Source of the DNA: Epiperipatus broadwayi
Taxonomy: Eukaryota > Onychophora > Udeonychophora > Euonychophora > Peripatidae
Assembly: GCA_028023455.1 (NCBI GenBank)
Contig: JAQFVV010006313.1
Location: forward strand, 3,079,147-3,143,146
Direction of reading: 5' to 3'
DNA length: 64,000 nt
Shown here: positions 15,084-27,687 of the stretch, one piece after another
Position numbering within the stretch: the stretch's first letter is position 1
Layout: each line of letters opens with the position of its first letter
Program-made: the position numbers and the translations under genes
The notes under the pieces: model-generated
What the model was told of the DNA's origin: nothing
What the model saw: only the letters and a program-made list of their open reading frames with translations
Databases searched by the model: none

Positions 15084-15722
15084 CTAGTCCCCAGTTTTGG
15101 TCTGTAAAATACCCTCCTTGACCCAAAAGTGAGTGTATCTAATTTGTAGGTTCTGATCCTTACTCTGGGTCTTGGGTAACTCCAGAATATTGTGGTGATA
15201 TTGTAGGCCCTGCCAGTATGCAAGATTCCTTAGCTCAGCCTCGGCAGGACTCAATATTGTGGTGGCCATAATTTTTAAGGATTGATCATTTATTTTTGGA
15301 TTCTGTATGCTCATTTGAACTGGATGGTGACTTAAAATGTCAGCAACAACATTCTCTGGTCCTGGGCAATATTGGATCTTATACTGAAATTGTTGGAAGA
15401 CCAAACTCCATCTAATGAGTCAGTCATTGGTGAGGAAACTCTTATTAAAAAATTCTAGACATCAGTGGTCAGTTATGATGACAACTTCTGATCCTAGAAA
15501 GAATTGCCAGAATTTCTGGCATGCCCATAATATGGCAAGAGTTTCTTGCTTGTTGGTCATGTAATGTATTTCTGCACCCTTTAAAGCATGACTGCAAAAA
15601 TATATCACTTGATGTTTGACAGAATCGCCCTTTTGAAACAAGACAGCTCTTAGCCCTTGCTTGCTGCTGTCAGTTTGTACGTAAAAAGTCCGGCTGAAAT
15701 CAGGGTGGTGCAGCATAACCAC
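15084..15722 (-). pseudogene. Ty3/gypsy RNase H and connection region relic
   Basis: RNase H removes the RNA strand of the RNA-DNA hybrid during reverse transcription. The segment translated from 15722 starts with residues typical of the gypsy RNase H fold: FYVQTDSSKQGLRAVLFQ carries the first catalytic aspartate, and HYMTNKQETLAILWACQKF contains the expected glutamate (usually found in a KELLA/QE-type context). VVIITDH carries the next aspartate. The frame then breaks near 15460 and resumes at 15404 with PGPENVVADILSHHP, the usual tail of this domain (typically VADALSR). It lies directly between RT and integrase. The stop between the halves shows decay. Confidence 0.85.
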
Positions 15723-15742
15723 CCGTATGATGTTTTTTATGT

Positions 15743-16872
15743 TCAGTAGTTCCTGATCATGGAGTGAGGTCCATTCCCACTTTCGGTTTTTTTTATGAGG
15801 TCTATAAGATTCCTAGTTTCCTGGGCAAGGTTTGGATAGAACTTGTGATAAAAGTTGCAAAGCCCAAGAAATGATCGGATCTGTTTCTGAGACGTTGGAG
15901 TTGGAAACTTCTCTATGGCTGCAACTTTGTCTGGATGTACCTTGATGCCATATTTGTTAATGACATGACCAAGGAAGGTATCTCCCCAATAGCAAAATGG
16001 CTCTTTTCTAAGTTCACTGTGATATTCTTCTTTCTGCATTCACTCAGGAACCTTTCCAAATGTTGTAAGTGTTCCTTCACAACTTCTGAGATGATTACTA
16101 TGTCATCAACATAGCATACCATCTGTTTTTGCACTTCTTCAGAAAGGACCTGTTTCAAACAGTGCATAAGGCCCACTCCACTATTAATAAGTCTGAAAGG
16201 AACCCTTTTAAAAATGTGTGTGTATCCACCGTACCGAAATGCAGTGTATTTCTGGTCCCTTGGATCAAGTTTCAATCTAACATTGAAAATACTGTCTTCC
16301 CAGCTAATTGTACAAGTACATCTTGGATAGGAGGGGGAGCATCTCTTTCTGGTATTGTGATGCTGTTTAACCTCTGGGCATCCAGCCGCAAGTTTCCATT
16401 TTTTTTTCTTGACAATGACCAATGGGTTGTTATACGGAGAAGGGCTGCACTCGACAATATTCCATTTGATCATTTGTTTTATCTGCGCTTCTACTTCATC
16501 TTTATATTGAAATGGAATCGGATATGTTTTGGACTGGATGTAAGTTTTTTCTTTCACTCTGATTCGGTAAGTATACCCTGTAATCTCACCCGGCATCAGA
16601 GAGAAAATTATGGCATATATCTTGAGGATTTCATGCATTTGTTCGGTATCATCGAGTTCAGTAATAATGGATTCTTCAACCTTTTTGTCGATCATTGAAA
16701 GATCAACCAGCTGGATTAGGCAACTGTCATGGTTTCCTTCCCGGTGGAGTGATGTTTTAAAGTTGACAGTTTCATTTTCAAATGAGCATCTACTTTTAGG
16801 GTAGTCAATAATGCTGTAGTTTTGAATTAAAAAGTCAGAGCCTAATCCTACATCAGATATGAGCCCTGTCAT
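15743..16872 (-). pseudogene. Ty3/gypsy reverse transcriptase relic
   Basis: This is the RNA/DNA-dependent DNA polymerase of the element. The frame from 16872 begins inside the protease C-terminus and runs into RT. It shows the entry block (YPIPFQYKDEVEAQIKQM, then NNPLVIVKKK), breaks near 16370 where a neighbouring frame carries NGNLRLDAQRLNSITIPERD and the motif A region (TVFSMLD), then resumes with TAFRYGGYTHIFKRVPF. The catalytic motif CYVDDIVIIS is intact near 16090-16120. The following frame (from 16039) continues into FLGHVINKYGIKVHPDKV and SFLGLCNFYHKFYPN, the usual RT thumb/connection blocks. At least three frame changes make it non-functional. Confidence 0.9.
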
Positions 16873-17105
16873 AATAAGAAATGTATGCCCTACTCACCTT
16901 TTGTTTATTTCAACCTCCAACCATACTTGATGGTTTTCACTTGACACCTTTTCCCCATTATCCAAGGTCATTTGGATCAGACCGGTTGGGAATTCCATTA
17001 TCTCGCATCTCTTTTCCAAGTTTCTGATCCATTCTGCAGATACAATGGATGCTTGACTGCCTGAATCGATCAAGGCTGATACTCTGCTCTCCTATACATT
17101 TATTT
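16800..17105 (-). pseudogene. Ty3/gypsy aspartic protease relic
   Basis: Translated on the minus strand just upstream of RT, this segment shows SALIDSGSQASIVSAEW, the retroviral-type aspartic protease active site (D-S-G), and after a frame break GLISDVGLGSDFLIQNYSI, the usual C-terminal flap/strand region preceding RT. The enzyme would cleave the Gag-Pol polyprotein. A stop after the lysine/arginine-rich stretch near 16905 separates the two halves. Order gag, protease, RT is normal for this clade. Confidence 0.75.
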
Positions 17106-17850
17106 TGATAATGGGACACAAATGAGTTATATGATGTCCCTCATTATTTTTCTCAGAGATTAAATTAGTCATTTGATTAATGGTTGGGGCTGGAGTGTTT
17201 TTTCTGTAGCTTGTGTCCAGAGATTTAAAATGTTTATCCTCTGTTTTTAATAAGTCCATCATTTTGTGGATAGTACCAATCTGACTACCAATCATAAGTT
17301 CCCAAACCTCTCGTGGCATGTTGTGTCCTATCATACAAACAATTCAAGACTCTGGAAAGTTAAAACTGGACAATGAGTGAAATTTGGTTGACTATTGTAA
17401 AAAAAACTGGTCATAGGTATTTCCCTTATTTACTGAAAAATGATCATTAATAAAATCAGGCAATAAGCTTTCTTGCCTCTCTTCACTTCAGAATGTTTTT
17501 AGCAGCTTGTGACAATATTGTTCAAAGGTGTCCGACTTTTTCTCTAGCATGCCCCACCAGTCTTTGGCCAAGGCTTTCAAATAGTGTCAAGCAATTAATA
17601 TTTGTTGAACATTATTCAGACTTTCTATTGCAAAAGCATCAGCTAAACTGTCTATATGTTGCTGAGGATCTTCCCAGTGTTCACTGTAAAAATCTATTAT
17701 TTGAATCAAAGGGTATTGAAAGGTCAATGAATTTTTCAGTGGCTTTCCCATTCTGGTTTGTATAAACAAAGGTATGTTATCATCTTGAAAATAATAGGTA
17801 ATTATGGACTCTTTCTCTGTATACTTAAATAACTTTTTTCTTTGGTACAT
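17092..17850 (-). pseudogene. Ty3/gypsy Gag relic
   Basis: Gag forms the particle in which reverse transcription takes place. The frame from 17850 contains SEHWEDPQQHIDSLADAFAI followed by a leucine-asparagine-glutamine segment, which resembles the conserved gypsy Gag core (E-DP---L--LADA-------N------IA). Beyond the stop near 17587, a shifted frame carries a KDWWGMLEK segment matching the usual ARDWW position. A third frame (17334-17092) is probably the poorly conserved C-terminal half. No CCHC zinc knuckle was identified. Several breaks make it non-functional. Confidence 0.65.
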
Positions 17851-18172
17851 TTAATTAGGTCTCTGACTACTGGTCCCATTGTCCCTATCTTCATTAGCTG
17901 CTGCACATTATTTCCTCAATCTATGTAATATGACTTTTTTAGTTTAGTTTTAGTTTACCTACATATTCTTGGTTAGCTCTTTCTATACATTTTTTGAATG
18001 AGACATATATTTTATTTAGAAAAAAATATTAAAGATAAGGAACAAACATTACTCACTTTCCCTCTGTTCAACTGTTCTCCCATGTCTGAAAAAAGAAACT
18101 ATACAAATAATTAGTGATATACAAACATTCATATATATATATATATATATATATATGATGTTTGTATATATC

Positions 18173-18211
<39 letters not shown>

Positions 18212-19271
18212 CAGGTAGTACAAGTAATTTCTGTATTGGACACATTTGGTTTTCTATAATTTAGACAACTAATCCACTACTGTGCTGACAATCAAATTTG
18301 CTGACAAATTTATTTATATGGGCACCAGTGATCAAAATGAGATCAATAGGGCATGTGATATAACCCATTGACCCCCAAACCACATATGACTGACTTAATT
18401 TTTGATAAAATGATTTGATTGATGAGTATTTTATTATTTATGGACAACTGACACGTTCCTGACCTGAGTTTAAATATAGGAGTTCACTACTTCATTTTTA
18501 GTAAGCATGAGGCTTTAACACAAAAAAAAAAATGTCAAAATTAATATTACACAAGACTTTTATTTGTTGGTATCATTTTTAATCTTGCTAGCATAAAACC
18601 ATGTAAACCTTTTAAGCATTTTACCAACTGCATCTGGCTTCTTGGTGTACACAAAAGGTCTTCACCTGCTTTGAGGCTACTAAGAATATGGAGTGAACAT
18701 TAAATATATGTGCTAGCAAGCAATACTTTGAAATTTAAAACTTTTAACATGATATCATATTGGATATTTGTAATTATAAGACTGAGATACATATAATTAA
18801 TTTTGACACAGACAAAATATTTCATTTATTTTGCCCCTTGCTTTAATCTATATACTTACTGTCATGAACACATATAAACAAATGTATAATATATATACTG
18901 ATATAGTACACGTATAATTAATTTATATATATGTTACTATCTTATTAGTTTTCTTTCAATAATTATTTTGACTAACGAATCTTTTACTGAACGAACATTT
19001 AAAAAATAGTCTCGAAAACATTTTTAAGTATAAGAAAAAAAATTACAAAATGACATTTTAATTTATTAAAATTATTTCAGTTATGCGTTATAAATCACAA
19101 AACTTTTTTCCAAATATATATAACATTCTACAAAAATATCCCTCTCTACAGAAACATTTAATTATCGAGATCTCAATTGACTGAGAAACTAAGATCATAA
19201 TTACTATCTCCAGGGTATGTGTGGGGTTTATTAAATCGAGCTCCAATGATTGGGCGACCAAAAACATACCA
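17851..19271 (-). other. Proposed 5' leader of the gypsy element with AT tracts
   Basis: No coding potential is seen between Gag and the right-hand long repeat. It holds two AT tracts (18131-18156 and 18178-18209) and otherwise unremarkable sequence. If the LTR model holds, this is an unusually long leader of about 1.4 kb, perhaps enlarged by nested insertions. Confidence 0.4.
19235..19271 (-). promoter_or_regulatory. Candidate tRNA primer-binding site region
   Basis: Reading the minus strand inward from the proposed 5' LTR edge (19272), the first bases are TGGTATG. Eleven bases in, TGGTCGCCCAATCATTGGAG resembles the start of lysine-tRNA type primer sites (TGG then CGCCCAA) with one extra base. 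Primer sites begin with TGG, complementary to the tRNA CCA end. The match is imperfect and its spacing unusual, so this is suggestive only. Confidence 0.3.
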
Positions 19272-21689
19272 TATACCAGTCGAAAAACCCAGCAAAAAAA
19301 CTGTGTCAGATCCAAACTCAGTCGGTTCAAACTAAATTCAAACCCAGCTCAGATTAGTAGAAATCTAAATCGACGGCACAGTGCTATGCACCAAGAAACT
19401 AGCTCAATGGTTGGTGAGGATGAGAGACCCCTGAACTGACATTAATATCTGATAATAAATGACTAAAATAATTTTAAATTGAATCATATGTATATGTTCG
19501 AGTTGCCAACACAGACAGCAAGCATTAACATTAAAATAATTATAAAAGAATTAAGAATGAAAAAACCAAGTGTGTTTAGAAAACATTTAATAATAATAAT
19601 TTGTTTTGTTTGAATTTTAAATAATGATTATATTAATTACCTCTAGCCTTTAACAGAATTTATAATAATAATAAGAGTGGTGGTTCTTGTTATATTCCAA
19701 TGAATATTATGCAATATTTGAAAGTCTATGTCTATGACCCCAACAAGGAATAAAAAGCAGATAAAGGTATTCATTAGTAAAGAAATTTATTACTCTAATT
19801 TTATACAAAAGAATGTGATATTTATTTTCACATTCGCAAATCCATTCACGAAGAGCAAGATACGTATTTAGGGCATAACTTTAATCTTTATTGGAAAAAT
19901 TATTTAATTAAATATGACTGAAAATTTGTTCAACTTTAATTGAAATCACTTCATCATGAATTATGAGCATCAGAGGGGGATTTACTGGAACAGAGAGGTA
20001 ACTGTGCTGATGAATTATGAGCTAAAAAATGAACTTGAAAGACGATAGCTAGTCGATAATCGAAGTCCTATAGCGGCTTGCGTCTGACAAGTCTTATGCC
20101 CTTTCACTAATATGAACAGGAGAGGAAGTGCCTTCTTCCTTGATAATTCAAAATAACAGAAATATGATCACCGACCAGTCTAACAGAGCGGAAGATTGCC
20201 CTACATCAGCAATGTTGAAGATGATGACTTACTAGTCACTGTTTGAGAACTAAAACACAATTATAGAATGCTCTACATTATGACTTGATCAAATGAATTA
20301 AAGTCAAATGAGTTTTAAGTAAAACTATTTCAAAGTATTTGTAAATCATATTAATTATGCCCCAATCATCGTGCCCTTCCTGAATCTTAATTGAAAATAA
20401 CAAAGTTGAATTAGAATATATTTATTTGATTTCTTTATCGGCCCTTTGCAAAAAACATTTTAAGATTATATTTGAATAAATATACATTGGTGAATACAAG
20501 AAAATAGCTGAGGCGTAGATTGGAAGTGGAGCTAATAATTTATTATTAGCCAATTATAAAAATGGTAAACATGTAATAATTTCTTTTGACTCGATGATTG
20601 ATAGAACTTATAAATTTAGTTTTAATGGGCCAGAACTACTACTAGAATTAATATTATATTATTTGCGTGAGGCAAATAGAACAAAGAAGCTCATTGAGTC
20701 GAAAGATTATTGGCATATAATTAAAAATAAACGACATTAATAAAGCACACAAATATACATATATATATATATATAATAAATGAACCGCCAAGTAAGAAAA
20801 GAGAAAGTTTAAAGACTAGAAGTTGAGAGAATTACGATATAATAGCATAAATAAAAATAAGTTTACACAGAGATTATTACACAAAGATTATGACATTTAT
20901 AGAATGAAAAGAGCTCTTAAAGGGAGTGTAAAGTAAAGTTTGGAACTGGCCAGAAAGTTTAAGGTTTATTATGGAAATATATTACCCATTTCTTCCGGGC
21001 TGGATTCTTAAGTTACACGTCCGAGTTGGTAAAAAAACATAGGCATCATTTGATTGATTACTTGAATGGCATTTTATTTGATTTTGGCAGCATGATTTGT
21101 CTGGAAAGAATTTAGCAGCTTCATTGAAGATTCTCAAAGGGCTTCAGGAACCGTAGCCAGATTCCTGATGTTCTAGCCTTCACCATAATTGAAAGATTAT
21201 TTGAATTTATGGTTTTGAACAGCACATTATTTACTGGCACTTTTCTGCAACAAAGATGGCTTCTTTCTCTCCAAACTTTTCAGAGCTATATATATCTGTC
21301 CACTGATGCCTTCACGCTAGTGCTTCTTTCATTATCAATGTTTTTAGACTTACTGATTGTTTTTAGATACCTTCCCTCGATGCAATGAAACTTTCAAACA
21401 ATTATATATATTTAAATATTTACAAATATATACAGTTATAATACATATAAATTCATGAATAATTCTATCATGAATTTATTAATAAAATTAATGAATTTAA
21501 ATCTGAAACTAGTTATTTGAATACACATTTATGAAATAAGTTATTCTTTATGGAAATTAGCATGGATTGAACGTATAAAGCCGTATAAAGCCCCATTGCA
21601 TCGGAAATTTAAGGTTAGTACTAGGGTTTGAAGTGAACTTATGGCTAGATGTCATGAAGCTAGGATCAAATTCAGATCCGACTGCTTCA
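19272..21689 (-). repeat. Long direct repeat copy B (proposed 5' LTR)
   Basis: Second copy of the 11014-13671 repeat, 2418 bp. It begins TATACCAGTC (TGTACCAGTC in copy A) and ends GACTGCTTCA. Relative to copy A it lacks 222 bp, joined at a GAT shared by both breakpoints (junction 21379-21381), and carries a short tandem duplication of CGTATAAAGC near 21571-21590. Scattered substitutions are present throughout. The sequence encodes nothing I recognise. Confidence 0.85.
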
Positions 21690-22379
21690 GTATATATATA
21701 TAAGAGAATAAATTTAAGTTAGGTATAGTCTTCAAGACCAATAAAAAATACTTCAAATTTGAAACGAGTAACGTCTTAGTATGTGGATGTGTACTTCATG
21801 AATAATTTATAGACTTTAGCTTTGTAATACTAATATGTGAATTAATGCAGAAACAAAATAAACCTCAGAAAATTGTTATATTCCTAAATTTCGTTTATAG
21901 TTTTTCTTGGTAAGAATTTGAGAGCATTTAAGAACTATTAAATTATTCATTATTTTTTTTTGTAAGAAGAATGTTTTTTTTTTGTTACTAAATATGATGT
22001 AATAGCAAGCAAGCCACATCATTCTAAGAGTATAAATAATTATAGTTCGGACACAAATCTTCTAGTTTGTAATACAATCGACTACATTTGGTTTTAGAAC
22101 CTTTGAATTACACACTTATTCTTAATAATGTTAAATAGTAAGATTATTATTGTTTTTTTCCAAAATATGTACTGCGAAAGAAAAAGTGATATTTACTTTG
22201 GTAAACTATTTTTAAAAAAGACCTGGCAAATTAAAGTGCTATTTAGAGAACAGTTAATTTATAATTTATAAAATTTGCTTACTAATACACTTTTATAAAT
22301 ACCACCAATTATATAGCCTAATATTAAATATTATCAACATAAAAAGTCTTCTACAAATAGGAAAATCAAGAATTAACAA
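21690..22379. other. AT-rich spacer, no gene seen
   Basis: Starts with a short AT run directly after the repeat end. No gene or known repeat is visible. Confidence 0.5.

Positions 22380-22426
<47 letters not shown>
22380..22426. repeat. (ATT)n microsatellite
   Basis: Trinucleotide tract of about 15 ATT units. Confidence 0.96.
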
Positions 22427-23014
22427 GGAAATATTGAATCACATGATCTATTTGTCTTTATAATAATACATAGCAGACATTTAAAGAAAGTTGGCCCCAT
22501 ACTCCAAAAAATGTTATTCCATTAAATGTTTAGAGGAAGAATATCAACGTGTAGTTTAACTACAATTTAAAAAATAAATTGTGATGCTTTTTAAAAAGAC
22601 TTCTCAATATATTCAATAAATATAATAAATCATTTATGGGTAACAGTACAGGAAAACATGTTATTATCTTTGCGTAATCATGGAATAATAGCCGGTAATA
22701 TATTAAGAGCAACAAAGTATTAATAATAAATATGTATTTATTTGAAGGTTTACTATTGTGATTATATATTTATTAAATCACTCCACGTGAGTAAGAAGTA
22801 CAGCACTGCCTGCCTTCTGTGAAATAAATATTTAAATATATTAGAGTTCGTATATTTCAAAATACATTAAACACTGGATTATTTTCATATATATATATTA
22901 AAGAAATTATATAAAATTAGTAAATATTAAATATATTTAAATAAAATACATAATTATGTCTTTTGTAAAATTTGTGTATAAATGAAAATTGTATTAAAGA
23001 TAAATATAAAACTT

Positions 23015-23046
<32 letters not shown>

Positions 23047-25440
23047 TGAACGCCTTTTTTAAAACTTTTTTATGAGAAATTATTTATTTGTTTATTCATC
23101 TTTTTTTTATTCTTTTTTTATATTTTATTTCAATATTCAATAATTGACTGAAAGTAGTAGTATTTCCACTTTGTTTGATTTTATTAGTGACATTTTTATT
23201 TTTTCATTTTTTGAACAAATATTATTTATTTAATATAAAATTTCAATGTTTTTTGTGAATATAAGTTTAATGTTATTTTTATTGTTTATAATAATAATAA
23301 TAAAAATAGTAATAATAATGATGATAATAATATAAAATTGATATACCTGATAATGACAAAATGTAAATAATATGAAGAACATTTTAAAAATTACTAAGTG
23401 CAATTTGTTACTCAGCAAAGACATCAAAGAACCCCTTATAATAATATGATTTAAGAATAATTAATTTAAAAACAAAACATCAAAAAAAGTAACAATTTTA
23501 AAATAAATGTAAATATTTAATTAATAAGTAAAGACTTAAGTAATAAAATAAAATTAAAATAGGTGAGTTAGACAAATGTCGGAAAGGCTAAACAAAACTA
23601 GGCATTAAAAGTAATACTTACACACTGTAACAAAACATTTTGTTATGCTCTTAAATTTTACAAGATTGCAACATACAGTGGCTGTTCGAGAGTGCCACTA
23701 AACATTTCTGCCTAGACCATATTATAAAATTTTTTTTTATAATAACGGTTAATTTATTTACGAACGGCAATCACCAATTGCAAACCTTAAAATTATTTTC
23801 TTTTTTACGGACCAAAAGACTACAAAATGAAAGATAAGAATTAATTATAATAACTAAAAAAGAAACAAAACAGATCGATGCTTAAATATTGTTGAAATAT
23901 TTATTAACCTTTATTCTATTTGTTGGTTATTATTTTTCCTCGCATTTGTCAAATCAAACCCTGCCGATCCTTTTTCTTTCTAATCAAGATTTAGCATGTA
24001 TCGTTCTCAAAGGATCATGTGCTGTCACTTTACCAATAATACAATATTTCATCAAATATCATGGTATATATCTATGAGTGAACTCAAGGATGACTTACTA
24101 TAAGAGTGCGTTTGTTAAAAATAAACACACTCAAACCTCCTCTTTCTAATGTTAAATCTTTTACTCGTCCTTAGATCGAGTATACAATTTTTCTTATTCC
24201 TATCTATACATTATAAGAATAACAATCATAGAAACTAAAGGTAAGTTTAATTAATAGGTCGTAACAAAAAATTAAATAATAAAAAAACAATATAATGTGG
24301 GTTAATTTAAATTAGTAAGTACATCTACTTAAAGACTATATCCCTCCCTTTCTATTGCTGAAACTTTGAGACATTTGAAGTGAAGGCTTTCCTTTCTTTT
24401 TTCTTTTAAATCTATTATGCAAATGTCTCTTGAGATTCTAACAAAAAAGTCTATTTATCCTGATCGATCAGTGCAGATCCTGTGTGGGTGAAATATTTCA
24501 CTCTATATTCTTCATGGTTTGTTCGTGTCTTCTTCCAGTCCTTTCTCCTCAGCTAGCTCTCTATGTCCGGCATTTACAAGGCAGTTCCAGGTGGCAATAG
24601 CAAGAGGTTCCCAAAAGGGAAAGTTCTGTTAGCTCTAGCTATTCAACATTTTCTTCTTGCACTTTTTAGGTCTTTACTATTCAACAGTCTGAGCTGAATT
24701 GAAACTTATAGATTAGATATTGACTTTGGTAGATATCTAATTAATTTTTAAACAAAAGGAAAGTCTTTAATTATAGTTTTTTCTTCCAAAGTCTCAGTTC
24801 ACACCTTTAATATTCTCTTCTTTTATTTCATATTTTTATTTTAAAATTCCAAAGAAACATTCCAATTGATCAGCATAATAGATAGCATAAAAATACCTTC
24901 ACTGTCAAAGTCCCAACAATCAAACTAATTGCTTTCTCTTACTTTCTATCTTTAAGAATTTTTTTAAAGACTAAACGAAAGACAAACTTTTATCAATAAG
25001 CAAGATCTCGAGCTAATTTATTTTAACTTCTTAAATCCTCATTTTAAAACTAAATGTTAACTTTTTTTTTTTTAAATTATGTATTATAAAACGATATTTA
25101 TATTTTAACAAAATATATATGTGCATGTTTATTTATTTTTAATAAAATAAGTTTATTACAATGTATATATTTTATTTTTACAAAATATGTGTGTATATAT
25201 ATGTATGATTATGAGCTGGCAGACAAATACTAGCTCAACACAAATAAAAATAATTACAGAAAGAAGTCAAATATAAGTACTGAATGGAAAGAAATAGAGT
25301 AGAGTTCTATGATATATATTTATTTGTAATTAAAAAGAAAGGAATACTTTTGTATTTAAGTATTAAAGAAAAATCTAATGATAACTAGAAGTAGTAAGCA
25401 TTTATTAAATGGAACATGAGACATTTTAAGGAACTATAAG
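22427..25440. other. AT-rich spacer, no gene seen
   Basis: Contains an (AC)n tract listed separately and imperfect AAT repeats near 23289-23330. About 24420-24680 is less AT-rich but has no open frame or recognised element. Possibly an old repeat fragment. Confidence 0.45.
23018..23046. repeat. (AC)n microsatellite
   Basis: AC dinucleotide tract of about 29 bp, one of few non-AT dinucleotide repeats here. Confidence 0.95.
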
Positions 25441-26050
25441 AAAGCAGAGATAGTGAAGTAGAAAATGATGTTATTGGTATTGGGGAAAGGTCCTTCACAG
25501 ATCTAAATGCCTGAGGATCTATGACCGAAGTTGGTCACTCACTGCAGGTACCTGTTGCAAACAAAGTGTTACCTCAAACACAAGAAGTACCAACTAATTA
25601 GATAGTTTAGATATCTGAAGCTGGAGTAATGCAGCTTCCAAAGATAGAAGTTATTATGAACCAACTGTTCCAAACGCTCATGAGGATGGATCATAATATG
25701 AGCAGAGTGAAAGAAGGAATAACTGCTATGAAAATAAGTATGGACTATAACATGAATAGCATGAAAGAAGGTGTGAACTGTATGGAAGCAAGAATGGACC
25801 TTAGCATAAATAATCTGAAAGGAGAGATGAAAAATATGAAAGAAGAGATGAAGGAAGAATTAAGTAACAAAATGGCCAACATAGAATAAAATTTTAAAGA
25901 CAAACATAGATAATATCAGGGCAGAACTAAAAATAGAGATGAAGGATGTGGAAACTAGGCTGTTCACAGACATGAAGCAGTTGCTGATCAATTTAGATAG
26001 TGTAGAGAGGGATAACTCTGAAATAAAACAGACACTTAAAAAACCTAAGA
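25441..26050 (+). pseudogene. Decayed coiled-coil reading frame, probably from a retroelement
   Basis: An 86-codon open segment (25629-25889) encodes a methionine-, lysine- and glutamate-rich protein with a repeating pattern in which MD-NM-S/MKEG-like units recur about every 20 residues. This is typical of a long coiled coil. After the stop at 25887-25889, a shifted frame continues in the same style (IRAELKIEMKDVETRLFTDM) to about 26040. Upstream, about 25450-25620 is also protein-like but interrupted by stops. Such coiled coils occur at the N-terminus of Gag or ORF1-like proteins of invertebrate retroelements. No RNA-binding or catalytic motif is visible, so that origin is inference. Repeated stops make it a pseudogene or non-coding. 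Confidence 0.4.
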
Positions 26051-27585
26051 AATGATATAGATGGGAAACATTTGAAATACCAACAGTGATTTGAAGAATT
26101 TAGGTCTAGCATCGTTGGGTAGTTGAATATCTGATATGATGAGATGTGCAGGAGTCAGGAAACTTTTAGTTGCGAGTATGTTCAGATCAGGAGAAGCTGC
26201 AAGCTGAGATCCAAAGGGAATTCTAGGATGTACACTCAAGAATGGACCAACTCTCCATATAACAGAGCATTGAGACGGAGTCATGTGATAAAGCACTAGA
26301 GACTCAGGATCATCATCCTAAATGACTTGAATACAAGATAGCCATAATGGAAACTGATACAATATGGACAAGATCACTCTAGAGAAGCTGATGGAAAATA
26401 TGACTGAATTGTGAGATTGGGAATGGAAACTGACACAATATGGACAAGATCACTCTAGAGAAGCTGATGCAAAATATGACTGAATTGTGAGATTGGATTA
26501 ACAAGATGGATAAAGCCCTCAATCAGAGATTTGTGATAATCAAGTTCAGCAGTGTGAAGAAACACTAGACTGTGGAATGTGACAAACCAAGATGGTACCA
26601 CAGACTCACAATAATGTGGAATAATTGAATTTCATGGAAAATAACCCAGATATCACCATCAAAGACCTAAATAGTAAGAGTAATTAGTGCCAGGAACACA
26701 AAATATACTCCAAACACAATGTTTGCAAATATAGTGACAGCCTTCAAAGCAGATTGATACCTGAAAAAAACTGTCACAACTACATCATTAGTTTGGGAAG
26801 ATCAGATAAAGTCTATATGTCTGACCATCTTACCTGTATAACATGGTATTTAATATTCATCCATCATATAGAAGATAATCTGATTAAGGGAAGCTATTTG
26901 ATCATGATAGTGAATAGCACAGAACAAACCACTAAACAAAAAAGATTACAGTTCCACAAATTATGCAATACCTATGAAGGTCCATTAATTAACCATATTA
27001 AGTGCTAGTGCTTAAGAAGCACATGTTAAAGATGGAACTCAAGGATTGTGACTTGGAACATGTAAATCAGACAAATCCAAAGGCATAAACCCAAATATAA
27101 TATTTAATAAAAAAGAGAATAATTGAGGACATTACAAACACAAAGACGTTCCACAGTAAGTAAGATATAGATAGTTGTGCCATATGGAACACTAATAAAT
27201 AAAGCTAAGTGAAGAAACAAGACAAGGAATGCACACAAATTTAAAAGAGGAAATAAAGTCTTTATCAAAATGTCCCACCCAAATAAACCACTGGAAAATA
27301 CTATGTCAAAAATTTTATTACTTATATTCAGGACCATTCACTATTAAAAAACAAATGCTCACAGTTTAAGGCTTTATTTTCATCAGTCAGAATGACCACC
27401 TAATACACTCACATTAAATGTAAGTTAAAAAGATAAGCATAAATTTTAGTTAAGATTAGTAAAGAAAAAGAAGTGACATAAAAAAATAAATGATAGGGTC
27501 AAATGTTTATGATGAGAGTATACCCAGATAAGCACAATAGCAATTACTGAGGTACTTTAAAGCCAATCAAGATCAGGAGTTGATC
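26051..27585. other. Continuation of decayed element, no clear gene
   Basis: Sequence is less AT-rich than the spacers to the left. Short open segments occur on both strands (for example 26754-27008 plus), but none shows a recognisable family. It may be the body of the element whose coiled-coil start lies at 25441-26050. It contains a 76-bp tandem duplication, listed separately. Confidence 0.35.
26347..26498. repeat. 76-bp tandem duplication
   Basis: The unit beginning ATGGAAACTGATACAATATG at 26347 recurs at 26423 with only a few substitutions. Two complete units, period 76. Confidence 0.93.
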
Positions 27586-27687
27586 TATAAACAGAGCAAA
27601 ACTATCCATACAGTATTGCCACCTGTGCTAAACAGAGTAATCAATGGATGCCAGAAGGCTTGTGCATTAAATCCCTATCTAATGCTT

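Larger units (their letters stand above)
11014..21689 (-). mobile_element. Ty3/gypsy LTR retrotransposon, dead, with proposed long LTRs
   Basis: A gag-protease-RT-RNase H-integrase relic (14017-17850, minus strand) sits between two direct copies of a 2.4-2.66 kb repeat. I propose the repeats are its LTRs. Reading the minus strand, the 5' LTR would be 21689-19272 and the 3' LTR 13671-11014. Support: the repeats are in direct orientation; three of the four repeat edges are TG or CA (the fourth is TA where the partner has CA); the ends carry an AGTC/GACT inverted motif; a purine tract lies immediately upstream of the proposed 3' LTR; and TGG-starting primer-site-like sequence lies just inside the proposed 5' LTR. 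Gene order and strand agree with this reading. Total length would be 10.7 kb. A target-site duplication cannot be judged, because both flanks are AT repeats. The alternative is an unrelated repeat copied on both sides of a gypsy fragment. Many stops and frameshifts show the element is not functional. Confidence 0.55.

Noticed and set aside
14817-16698. Plus-strand frames of 73 and 189 codons (14817-15038 and 16129-16698)
   Set aside because: They are antisense to gypsy integrase and RT, which show family motifs on the minus strand.
13762-18083. Shared 12-mer CTGTTCTCCCAT in inverted orientation near 13764 and 18072
   Set aside because: Too short and in the wrong orientation to be LTRs. Probably chance or a minor shared fragment.
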